Assembly (NCBI GenBank): GCA_965649105.1
Contig: CBFGJP010000106.1
Span: 1-7,052, forward strand
Source: JAOAFX01 sp965649105
Lineage (GTDB): Bacteria > Hydrothermota > Tepidihabitantia > SM23-42 > JAOAFX01
Direction of reading: 5' to 3'
Length of the DNA stretch: 7,052 nt
Numbering within the stretch: position 1 is the stretch's first letter; each line of letters opens with the position of its first letter. Both the position numbers and the translations under genes were made by a program. Of the stretch, positions 1 to 6,791 are shown piece by piece. A model generated the notes under the pieces. It saw only the letters and a list, made by a program, of their open reading frames with translations, made no database searches and was not told the origin of the DNA.

Positions 1-1
1 C

Positions 2-1900
2 GAAATTATTTCTGAAAAGGATAAAAGTGAAGCGCGGCTGAAGGAATTAAAGTCTGAATACGAAAAACTGAATAATGAGAGGAATAAACTTGAAGAGATA
101 ATTGAAAAATTGAAAGCAAAACAAAATGAATTGACCAAAAAATGTGATGAACTGGAATTAAAATATAATGAACAGGAAAAGAGTTACAAAAATCAGGAGA
201 AAACATATAATGATGTAAAATTAAAAACTGAAGAGTTGAAAAACGAATATCAAAGTGTTGAACAAACCTTACGGGCAGCACTTTCGGATTTAAGAGCAAC
301 AGAAAAAGACCTTAAGGTAATGAATGAAGAAAGGAATGCACTCAACAAAGAAATTGGTGCATTGAAGAAATTACTGGAGAAGGATGAGTCACACCATCAA
401 AAGATATTAAACGAAGTTCAATCATTGACCGAGGAAAAAGATAGATTACATAAAACAATTGAAGAATTTAAGAATGAAGAAAAAGAATTGAGTGAACGGT
501 TGAAAGAAATAAGAAATACATTTGAGGTTGAGAGTGCAGAACTTGATAAACTACAGAAGGAAATAGCGGAATTGCAAAATACCAGGGAGAAATTATACAA
601 AGAGAATGAAGATCTCGCAAATTTGAAAAAAGAACATGATGAACTCGTTAAGAGAATTTCTGAATTGAAAAAAGAAGAGGGAGATGTTGTATCCAATATT
701 TCTAATTATCAGTTAGAGTACAGCACCCTTGAAGCCTCATTTAGTGAACTTGATAAAAAATACAAGGCAGAAGAAAAGGAAGAAGAAGAATTACGGAAGA
801 ATATTGAAAAAATGAAAAAGGAACAGGAAGAATTGAAGAAGAATGTTGAAAAATTACAAAAGGAGCATAAAGAACTTGAACCGATTGTTTCTGATCTTAA
901 AGAAAAAGAAAAAGAATTGCGAAAGATTGAGCCGGAATATAAAAAGATAAAAGAAGAGTATATCCGTTTGAAAGAAGAGGCAGAGGAATTAAGTAAGTCG
1001 ATTGAACTTGCCAAAAAGCGGATTGAAGAACTCGAGCCTCAGGTTGCCAAATACGAAGAAATGGACAAAGAGTACAAAAAGAAAAAAGAGGAACTTGAGA
1101 AAGTGGAATCCCAATTGCGTGAAAGTAGGGATAAGATAAAACATTTTGAAGAAGAATACGAAAGGATAACATCGGAATTGCCGAAATTGCGTGATGAACA
1201 TGAAGAATTACAACTGGCAATCGAAGAGAATGAAAAAATTAAGCAATTGTTAGAAACGAGAAAGAAAGAATTGTCAATGGTCGAAGACAAAATCGCCGAT
1301 CAGCGTAAGGATCTTACAACATTGACTGAAAAACTTGAGATTTTAAAGAAGGAAGAAGCAAAGGCAATTGAAGAGTTAAATAAAGAAACAAAGGAAATGC
1401 TGCGGGAAAGAGACAAATATCGCAATGAGATTGAAAAACTATCAGGACATAAGAAGGAAATTGAAGAAAAGATAAATGATTTAAAAATTCTCCTTTCTGA
1501 AACTGAAGGAAGGGTTGACAAAGCAAAGGCAGTGGAAGCGAATATGCTGGTTAAAATTGATAAACGGCGCGAAGAACTGGTAAAAATCAATGACGAGATT
1601 GAAAAAAATAAAGCAAAGATTAAAAAAGAATGTGAGGAAGAGTTGAAGAAATTAGAGTTGGCGCGAAATGAAATTAAAGAGCTTGAAAACAAGAGAAAAG
1701 AGGCGGCAATAATTGTTGCCCGGGCTGAAGAATATAAAAAGTCGATCGTTAAATTGAAGGAAGAGAAAGAAGAACTTGAGAAAATGATTGCTGAAAAGAC
1801 AAAAGAATTGGAGAAGATTAAGATATTCATCGCCCGTCTCAAAGAGGCACAAACTCCCAAGCCCAAAGAGGGAGAGAAAAAGCAGGAAATATCCTTTTAA
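2..1900 (+). CDS. Long coiled-coil protein, 5' end missing (partial)
   Basis: The reading frame is open from the first complete codon at base 2, so the true start lies upstream; the TTG at 110 is only an internal leucine codon. The visible 632 residues are almost entirely Glu/Lys/Leu heptad coiled coil. I see no Walker A or B motif, no membrane segment and no globular domain, and the protein ends in a short Pro/Lys/Glu-rich tail (TPKPKEGEKKQEISF). Four prolines fall at visible residues 294, 311, 346 and 394, and the only other ones are in the tail, so the rod is probably kinked or hinged in that part. Two tandem 14-residue units precede the proline segment. It resembles the arm regions of SMC-like or other filament-forming proteins, but such similarity is mostly compositional and gives no function. 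It lies 21 bases upstream of the YitT-family gene on the same strand and probably shares its transcript. The missing N-terminus could carry an ATPase, a membrane anchor or another domain. The gene is sure; its role is unknown. Confidence 0.93.
   Translation, partial: EIISEKDKSEARLKELKSEYEKLNNERNKLEEIIEKLKAKQNELTKKCDELELKYNEQEKSYKNQEKTYNDVKLKTEELKNEYQSVEQTLRAALSDLRATEKDLKVMNEERNALNKEIGALKKLLEKDESHHQKILNEVQSLTEEKDRLHKTIEEFKNEEKELSERLKEIRNTFEVESAELDKLQKEIAELQNTREKLYKENEDLANLKKEHDELVKRISELKKEEGDVVSNISNYQLEYSTLEASFSELDKKYKAEEKEEEELRKNIEKMKKEQEELKKNVEKLQKEHKELEPIVSDLKEKEKELRKIEPEYKKIKEEYIRLKEEAEELSKSIELAKKRIEELEPQVAKYEEMDKEYKKKKEELEKVESQLRESRDKIKHFEEEYERITSELPKLRDEHEELQLAIEENEKIKQLLETRKKELSMVEDKIADQRKDLTTLTEKLEILKKEEAKAIEELNKETKEMLRERDKYRNEIEKLSGHKKEIEEKINDLKILLSETEGRVDKAKAVEANMLVKIDKRREELVKINDEIEKNKAKIKKECEEELKKLELARNEIKELENKRKEAAIIVARAEEYKKSIVKLKEEKEELEKMIAEKTKELEKIKIFIARLKEAQTPKPKEGEKKQEISF
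791..874 (+). repeat. Two tandem 42-bp units (two heptads each) in the coiled-coil gene
   Basis: Bases 791-832 and 833-874 align without gaps, with 32 of 42 bases identical by my hand count. They encode LRKNIEKMKKEQEE and LKKNVEKLQKEHKE. The unit is exactly 14 residues, so it keeps the heptad register. Shared third-codon-position bases suggest a real duplication, although the strong Glu/Lys codon bias raises chance similarity. The next 14-residue blocks also begin at hydrophobic positions but are too divergent to call as copies. Confidence 0.55.
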
Positions 1901-1921
1901 AAAACTTAATGAATTAAAGCA

Positions 1922-2752
1922 ATGAGTATAATTTTCATCATCATCGGGACAATTTTTTATGCACTAAGTTATGCGGTTTTTCTAATTCCTCATAATATTG
2001 TTCCTGGTGGCATTTCGGGATTGGCAATGGTATTACATATTCTTTTCAAAACACCGGTTGGAATTATGGTGATTCTTCTCAATATTCCTTTATTTATATT
2101 TGCAATCAGAATTTTGGGTTTTTCCCTCGGTGCAAAATCTGTAATAACGATAATTGTCACCAATTTATTGATCGACTTTTTGATTTATACTGTTAAAATT
2201 CATTCACCCACGGGCAATATTATTCTTGCTTCAATATATGGTGGAGTCATGCTGGGAATAGGCCTGGGTTTGATTTTCCGTGGTGGTGCAAATACCGGGG
2301 GAACGGATATTATCGGTCAGATATTAAATCGATTCACAAATTTTTCGGTTGGAATCTGGATATTGATTGTGGATACGATAATAATAACACTTGCCGGTTT
2401 TGTAACAAATTCAATAGAACTTGCGTTACTCGGTTATCTCGCGCTTTTCCTTTCAACTAGGGTTATTGATCTAATACTTGAAGGAATAGATTATGCACGT
2501 GCTGCATTTGTTATCAGCGAGCAAACAGATAAGATTATTGAGGGAATTTATCAAAAATTAGGTAGGGGAATTACCATCCTTGATGGTTTTTCGCCATATA
2601 CCAAGTCAAAAAGACCGGTCATTATGTGTGTGATCACAAAAAGAGAAACAGAAAATTTTAAGAAACTGGTGAAGGGGATTGATGAAAAGGCATTTGTTAT
2701 ATTGACTGATGTGTTTGAAGTACTTGGTCATGGTTTTAGACCGCGGTTGTAA
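1922..2752 (+). CDS. YitT family membrane protein (YitT domain + DUF2179)
   Basis: This encodes a 276-residue protein of normal length for the YitT family, whose members are inner-membrane proteins of mostly unknown function. The N-terminal part (about 1-182) has roughly five or six hydrophobic segments. It carries family signatures: FLIPHNIVPGGISGLA near residues 20-35 and a glycine-rich stretch near 107-128 containing GGVMLGIGLGLIFR and then GGANTGGTDII. The C-terminal cytosolic DUF2179 domain (about 190-272) shows the usual GRGITIL, a conserved VITKRE strand and the closing VLGHGF. The start is fixed by an in-frame TGA at 1910-1912, leaving the ATG at 1922 as the only standard start. There is no Shine-Dalgarno sequence before it. 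The N-terminus is a few residues shorter than I expect for the family, since the first helix begins at once. It sits 21 bases after the coiled-coil gene and 9 bases before the TonB-domain gene, so co-expression is likely. The family call is secure; the transported or sensed substrate is not known. Confidence 0.93.
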   Translation: MSIIFIIIGTIFYALSYAVFLIPHNIVPGGISGLAMVLHILFKTPVGIMVILLNIPLFIFAIRILGFSLGAKSVITIIVTNLLIDFLIYTVKIHSPTGNIILASIYGGVMLGIGLGLIFRGGANTGGTDIIGQILNRFTNFSVGIWILIVDTIIITLAGFVTNSIELALLGYLALFLSTRVIDLILEGIDYARAAFVISEQTDKIIEGIYQKLGRGITILDGFSPYTKSKRPVIMCVITKRETENFKKLVKGIDEKAFVILTDVFEVLGHGFRPRL

Positions 2753-2761
2753 AAAATTATT

Positions 2762-3502
2762 ATGAGACACCACGCTTTGATAATTATTTGGCTGTTAATT
2801 TTTATACCATCCTGCCCTGTAAAAAGGAATTTTTTTGCTCCAGTTTTATTAGAGTACAAAATTGTATACCCTGATATGGTAAGAGAAATGGGGCTTGAAG
2901 GGAAAGTTATCCTTGTTATATTGATAAACGAGAAAGGTAGTGTTGAACGGGTTCGTATTTTGAAGTCTTCATCCAACGCAATTCTTGATTCCGTTGCGCT
3001 CGAGAGTGCATATACCTTCAAATTTTCGCCAGCTATAGTGGGAACCAAACCAGTAAAGACCTGGGTCAATCTACCACTGGAATTTAAATTTACGGAAGTC
3101 AAACCTGAAGAATGGCTCGTAGAAGTTAAGGCATTACAGAAAAGCATTGCACAGGATTACAAAGAGAGCCTAATAATGGATTTATATAAATTATATAAAA
3201 AACTCATATTTTCTCCAAAAAAAACATTAGAGATAAAAATAAACGATTTTATTAAACTTGTCGTGCTGGATAAAACTGCTGAATTGTGGAAAGGCTACTG
3301 GACAATATATCCAGCATTAACTATTTTGTTTTTAGATATTATTAATCGCTATCCGGAATCTTATGCGCGCTTTGAAGCAGAAGAGGAATTTAGGACGTTT
3401 TTGGAAAAAGAAGTCATTACAATCCGTTCGACACTTCCTCAGCCAATAGCTGATACGCTAATAATGCGTTTGAAAAATGCCCTTAAAAACCTTGAAAAAT
3501 AA
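2762..3502 (+). CDS. Probable lipoprotein with TonB C-terminal domain and helical extension
   Basis: The 246-residue product starts with a short basic and hydrophobic signal (MRHH, then a run rich in Ile and Leu) ending at IPSC, so Cys18 could be a lipidation site. The Pro at -2 is atypical for a lipobox, so this is likely rather than certain. Residues about 35-110 match the TonB C-terminal fold: YPDMVREMGLEGKV, an INEKGSVERVRIL strand, AILDSVAL, FKFSPA, and a last strand with WVNLPLEFKF. TonB domains usually bind outer-membrane receptors or other periplasmic partners. Unlike classical TonB, there is no Pro-rich linker spanning the periplasm, and the domain is not terminal: about 135 further residues follow, mainly helical, which I do not recognise. 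It is therefore unlikely to be the energy-coupling TonB and more likely an envelope adaptor. The ATG is the only standard start after the stop codon of the preceding gene 9 bases upstream, which is in the same frame. No Shine-Dalgarno sequence is visible. It is the last gene of the apparent operon. Confidence 0.85.
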   Translation: MRHHALIIIWLLIFIPSCPVKRNFFAPVLLEYKIVYPDMVREMGLEGKVILVILINEKGSVERVRILKSSSNAILDSVALESAYTFKFSPAIVGTKPVKTWVNLPLEFKFTEVKPEEWLVEVKALQKSIAQDYKESLIMDLYKLYKKLIFSPKKTLEIKINDFIKLVVLDKTAELWKGYWTIYPALTILFLDIINRYPESYARFEAEEEFRTFLEKEVITIRSTLPQPIADTLIMRLKNALKNLEK

Positions 3503-3526
3503 ATGGGTTAGATTATATAATAGAAT
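3503..3526. other. 24-bp convergent gap between the TonB-domain gene and ileS
   Basis: The stop codons of the two converging genes are separated by only 24 AT-rich bases. The gap contains the 10-base palindrome ATTATATAAT (3512-3521) but no GC-containing stem with a following U-tract on either strand. I therefore see no intrinsic terminator, and transcripts from the two sides may overlap at their 3' ends or end by a factor-dependent route. Confidence 0.6.
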
Positions 3527-6500
3527 TTATTTGTTTATTCTTGACAAAGCGATTTTTGCAGGAATGCTGTTGATTTCGATTGAACGATAAATTTCACCAG
3601 TGTCTTCTCTTTCTATGACTTCTACCGCGAGCGTTTCGTTCTTCAGATAATCTAAATTTTTATTTATTGCAGTTTTTAATTTATCAGGACACTGGTAATA
3701 AATTTTTATTCTATCTGTAAGATTGAAATCTGCTTCCTTGCGCATTAACTGGATTTTATGGATTAATTCCCTGACCAAACCTTCCGCTTCAAGTTCTTCA
3801 TTAATTTCAGTATTTATTGCCACAACAATGTTGTCTTCCTCAATTATTATCCAGTTTGGTTTTTCCTGTTTCTTTATTTCCACGTCTTCTTTTGAAATTT
3901 CAATTGGTCTGTTGCCAAAATTATTTTTTAATGAACCAGTTTTTATAAAATCTTTTACTTCTTTTTCCGCCAATCCTTTTATCCAATCAGCAATTTCCCT
4001 GGATAATGCACCGTACTTGGGACCGAGTCGCTCAAATTTAGGATTTAAACTGTAAGTATATAACTCATCAGTATCTTTCACAAAGTGTGCCTTTTTAATA
4101 TTTAACTCTTCGAGAATCGTATTTATTGCCGGTTCGTCCAGTCTTTGTTTTTCATCAGGTAAATAGATAAGAATTTTCATTAAGGGCTGGCGTACTTTTA
4201 TGTTCGCTTTGTTTCTTGCTGATCTTCCCATTGATACAATTTTGCGCACCTGGGCAACTTCATTCTCAAGTTCGAGATCGATCATTGATTCATCAACTTC
4301 AGGGAAGTCGCAGAGATGAATACTCAAGGGTGCATTCTGGTCAACACTTCTTACCAGATTTTGATACATATCTTCGGTCCAGAAAGGAATTATTGGAGAG
4401 ATAATTTTAAATAAATTTAAAAGACAATTGTATAAAACAATATAGGCTGTTTCTTTATCCAGGTCGTTTTCGGATTTCCAGAATCGTCTGCGATTTCTGC
4501 GTAAATACCAGTTTGAAAGTTCATCGAAGAAATACTCAACTTCTTTTACTACCGAGGCAACATCATATTCGTCGTAATACTGGCTACATTTTTTGATCAG
4601 GGAGTGTGTGCGCGACAGTATCCAGCGGTCGAGTTTTGTTAGATTTTCTTTTGTTAATTTTTTACCCACTGGGTTAAAATTATCAATATTGGCATAGGTG
4701 ATAAAGAAGGCATAGACATTCCAGAGGGTTAATAGGTTGCGTTTGATTTCTTCGGCGGGTCCGTATCCGAAATTAAGATTTTGGACAGGGTTATGTTTTG
4801 CAAACATCCAGCGCATTACATCAGCACCCATTTTTTCTGCGGCATCATCAAACCAGATTGCATTACCTTTGCTCTTGTGCATTTCTTCACCATTTTCATC
4901 ACGCACCAGGGCATGCCCGAGTAACACTTTAAATGGTGGCTTATTTTCCAAAACAGTACTCATTGTCAAAATTGCATAAAACCAGTTGCGGAATTGTCCA
5001 GGAAAACACTCTGTGATAAAATCTGCAGGAAACCATTGTTGCCAGTAAGATTTATCGTTTGGATAGCCATTATGAAGGTTATGCATATCTTCGGGTGGTC
5101 TCAATGTTGAATAGGGAACAATCCCGGCATCAAGCCAGGGGTTACCCACATCCGGAATACGGGACATCATATTACCACACTTTTCGCATTTGATCTTTAT
5201 TTTATCGACCCATGGTCGATGTGGTGAATGTCCTTCAAAATCACTCCAGCCTTCAGATGCCCTTTGTTTCAATTCATCTTTTGAACCGATAACAATAAAA
5301 TGTCCACAAGAACATTCCCAGATCGGTAAGGCAAGTCCCCAGTATCTTTTTTTTGAGATGCACCAATCTGACATATTCTTGAGCCAATCCAGTTCTCTAT
5401 CCAGACCCCATTCCGGAATCCAGCGTTCAACCTTTTTTGCAACTTCAGCTATTTCATAACGGAGGGTATCCATTGAGATATACCATTCATCGACAAGTCT
5501 GAAGATCAATTCGCTGTCACAGCGCCAGCACACTGGATAACGGTGGGTATAATCCTCCACATTGTATAAAATGCCTCTTCTTTGCAAATCTTCAATAATT
5601 GCTTCTGTCACTTCATTTACATTCTTCCCGGTGAGCCATTCAAAACCCTCAATATAATATCCGAGTTCATCCAGGGGTGCAATTGTTTTAAGTCCAAATT
5701 CTTTGCCGAGTGCGAAGTCTTCTTTACCACATCCCGGGGCGATATGAACAAGCCCGGTACCTTCACTCTCGCTGATTTCTTCCCAGGGGATTACTTTATG
5801 CACCACTCCTTTTTGTGCCGAAAGATAATCAAATGGTCCATCGTAAATTAGATTTAATAACTCCTTCCCCGGCATTTCGGCAATTATTTCATACTTACCC
5901 TTTAATACCCGGACGAGATTTTTTGCCAGATAATATATTGCACCATTATTTTTTACTTTTACATATATAAAATTGGGGTGAACCGCAACCCCGGTATTTG
6001 ATGTCAATGTCCAGGGAGTGGTCGTCCAGACCAAAAGATATTCATCTTTTCTGTCTTTCAATGGAAATCGCACAAAGACTGCCTTGTGAGTTAATTCCTG
6101 ATAGCCTTCGGTTGCAATTTCCATATCACTTATTGCCGTTCCACATCGTGCACACCAGGGCATTACATCTGTTCCTTTATAAATCAGTCCACGTTCATAG
6201 CATTTTTTTAGAAAATACCATATGGTATAATTGTTCACCTCGCTCATGGTAAAGTAAGAATGGCTCTTTTTAAGCCAGTCTTTATCATCCAGACTCGTTT
6301 TCCAATCACCCCAATCCATCCACATCCCCAGACGAATGGATTGTTGGGTTTGAACCATAGAGTACTTATGGACCCGTTCCTGGCATTTAAGAACAAACTT
6401 ATCTATACCATACTTTTCAATATCCCTCTTGGAAGTAAAACCGAGTTCTTTTTCGACCTCAACTTCAACCCAGAGTCCCTGGCAGTCAAAGCCGTTTTGA

Positions 6501-6745
6501 TACCTTTGTTCAAAACCCTTCATTGTTTTATAACGCTGAAAAATATCCTTATAAGTTCTACCCCAGGCGTGGTGGACACCCATCGGATTGTTTGCCGTGA
6601 TTGGCCCATCCTGAAAAGACCATTTTTTCCTACCTTTGTTTTTACTTTTATATAAAGAAAAGACATTCGTCTTTTCCCAGAATTCTAATATCCGATGTTC
6701 AAGCTCTGGAAAGTTTAATTCCTTGGAAACTGGCTTAAAATTCAT
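3527..6745 (-). CDS. ileS: Isoleucyl-tRNA synthetase, IleRS2 type with GVHH signature
   Basis: This cytoplasmic class I synthetase joins isoleucine to tRNA-Ile using ATP. At 1072 residues it fits the long IleRS2 type rather than the roughly 930-residue IleRS1. The catalytic signature normally reading HIGH is GVHH (residues 56-59), identified by its place before TYKDIFQRY. KMSKS is EMHKS (621-625), keeping the second lysine. The CP1 editing domain has WTTTPWTL (240-247) and GTGLVHIAP with Asp343 at the expected catalytic place, so removal of mischarged valine should be intact. Cys198/Cys201 (CARC) and Cys406/Cys409 (CWRC) form a likely zinc site at the base of CP1. Cys478/480 and Cys520/523 form a likely second one. 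The anticodon-binding domain spans about 702-860, and a C-terminal domain of the eukaryote-like type follows (about 965-1070). I see no frameshift. The ATG at 6745 is chosen because the family N-terminus (FPELEHRILEFW) follows at once and a promoter lies immediately upstream. The family is certain; the tight match to GXHH-type IleRS2 is from motif reading only. Confidence 0.97.
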   Translation of the reverse strand: MNFKPVSKELNFPELEHRILEFWEKTNVFSLYKSKNKGRKKWSFQDGPITANNPMGVHHAWGRTYKDIFQRYKTMKGFEQRYQNGFDCQGLWVEVEVEKELGFTSKRDIEKYGIDKFVLKCQERVHKYSMVQTQQSIRLGMWMDWGDWKTSLDDKDWLKKSHSYFTMSEVNNYTIWYFLKKCYERGLIYKGTDVMPWCARCGTAISDMEIATEGYQELTHKAVFVRFPLKDRKDEYLLVWTTTPWTLTSNTGVAVHPNFIYVKVKNNGAIYYLAKNLVRVLKGKYEIIAEMPGKELLNLIYDGPFDYLSAQKGVVHKVIPWEEISESEGTGLVHIAPGCGKEDFALGKEFGLKTIAPLDELGYYIEGFEWLTGKNVNEVTEAIIEDLQRRGILYNVEDYTHRYPVCWRCDSELIFRLVDEWYISMDTLRYEIAEVAKKVERWIPEWGLDRELDWLKNMSDWCISKKRYWGLALPIWECSCGHFIVIGSKDELKQRASEGWSDFEGHSPHRPWVDKIKIKCEKCGNMMSRIPDVGNPWLDAGIVPYSTLRPPEDMHNLHNGYPNDKSYWQQWFPADFITECFPGQFRNWFYAILTMSTVLENKPPFKVLLGHALVRDENGEEMHKSKGNAIWFDDAAEKMGADVMRWMFAKHNPVQNLNFGYGPAEEIKRNLLTLWNVYAFFITYANIDNFNPVGKKLTKENLTKLDRWILSRTHSLIKKCSQYYDEYDVASVVKEVEYFFDELSNWYLRRNRRRFWKSENDLDKETAYIVLYNCLLNLFKIISPIIPFWTEDMYQNLVRSVDQNAPLSIHLCDFPEVDESMIDLELENEVAQVRKIVSMGRSARNKANIKVRQPLMKILIYLPDEKQRLDEPAINTILEELNIKKAHFVKDTDELYTYSLNPKFERLGPKYGALSREIADWIKGLAEKEVKDFIKTGSLKNNFGNRPIEISKEDVEIKKQEKPNWIIIEEDNIVVAINTEINEELEAEGLVRELIHKIQLMRKEADFNLTDRIKIYYQCPDKLKTAINKNLDYLKNETLAVEVIEREDTGEIYRSIEINSIPAKIALSRINK

Positions 6746-6781
6746 AATTTATATTATACTCAAAAATCATAGTTTTGTAAA
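6746..6781 (-). promoter_or_regulatory. Sigma-70-type promoter of ileS, predicted leaderless transcript
   Basis: Read on the minus strand, TTTACA (6776-6781) is followed after exactly 17 bases by a perfect TATAAT (6753-6758), and the ileS ATG begins 7 bases later. With usual spacing the transcript would start at or one base before the ATG, leaving no room for a ribosome binding site, and no Shine-Dalgarno sequence exists here. The -35 box starts 10 bases after the stop codon of the upstream TPR gene, so ileS has its own promoter. In an AT-rich genome a TATAAT alone is weak evidence; the -35 match and ideal spacing make it convincing. Confidence 0.72.
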
Positions 6782-6791
6782 GTATTAAATG

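Noticed and set aside
110..112. TTG as a possible start codon of the coiled-coil gene
   Set aside because: The frame stays open to the window edge and the same coiled-coil composition continues upstream of it, so this is an internal leucine.
1300..1866. Long open frame of 188 codons on the minus strand inside the coiled-coil gene, plus several shorter ones between 418 and 1852
   Set aside because: The products are Ser/Phe-rich, exactly what results from reading GAA/AAA-rich heptad codons backwards. No motif or promoter supports them.
2..1900. SMC or Rad50 ATPase
   Set aside because: No Walker A, signature or Walker B motif and no globular head or hinge domain appears in the visible 632 residues; coiled-coil composition alone is not enough.
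2702..2761. Internal promoter for the TonB-domain gene (TTGACT near 2706)
   Set aside because: No acceptable -10 box lies at 16-18 bases from it, and the gene is 9 bases from its upstream neighbour.
3492..3521. Possible plus-strand promoter TTGAAA-18 bp-TATAAT at the end of the TonB-domain gene, pointing antisense into ileS
   Set aside because: The TATAAT is part of an AT palindrome in an AT-rich gap and the TTGAAA is within coding sequence; there is no gene for it to serve, so chance is the simpler explanation.
3512..3521. Palindrome ATTATATAAT as terminator or operator
   Set aside because: It has no loop, no G or C in the stem and no U-tract, and such 10-base AT palindromes are expected by chance here.
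6260..6655. Open frame of 131 codons on the plus strand inside ileS, and shorter ones such as 3723-4055 and 5582-5851
   Set aside because: They lie fully within a well-conserved synthetase gene on the other strand and show no recognisable domain or signal.
6746..6791. T-box or other leader riboswitch ahead of ileS
   Set aside because: Only 46 bases separate the TPR stop codon from the ileS ATG, and the predicted promoter uses most of them. There is no room for a T-box.
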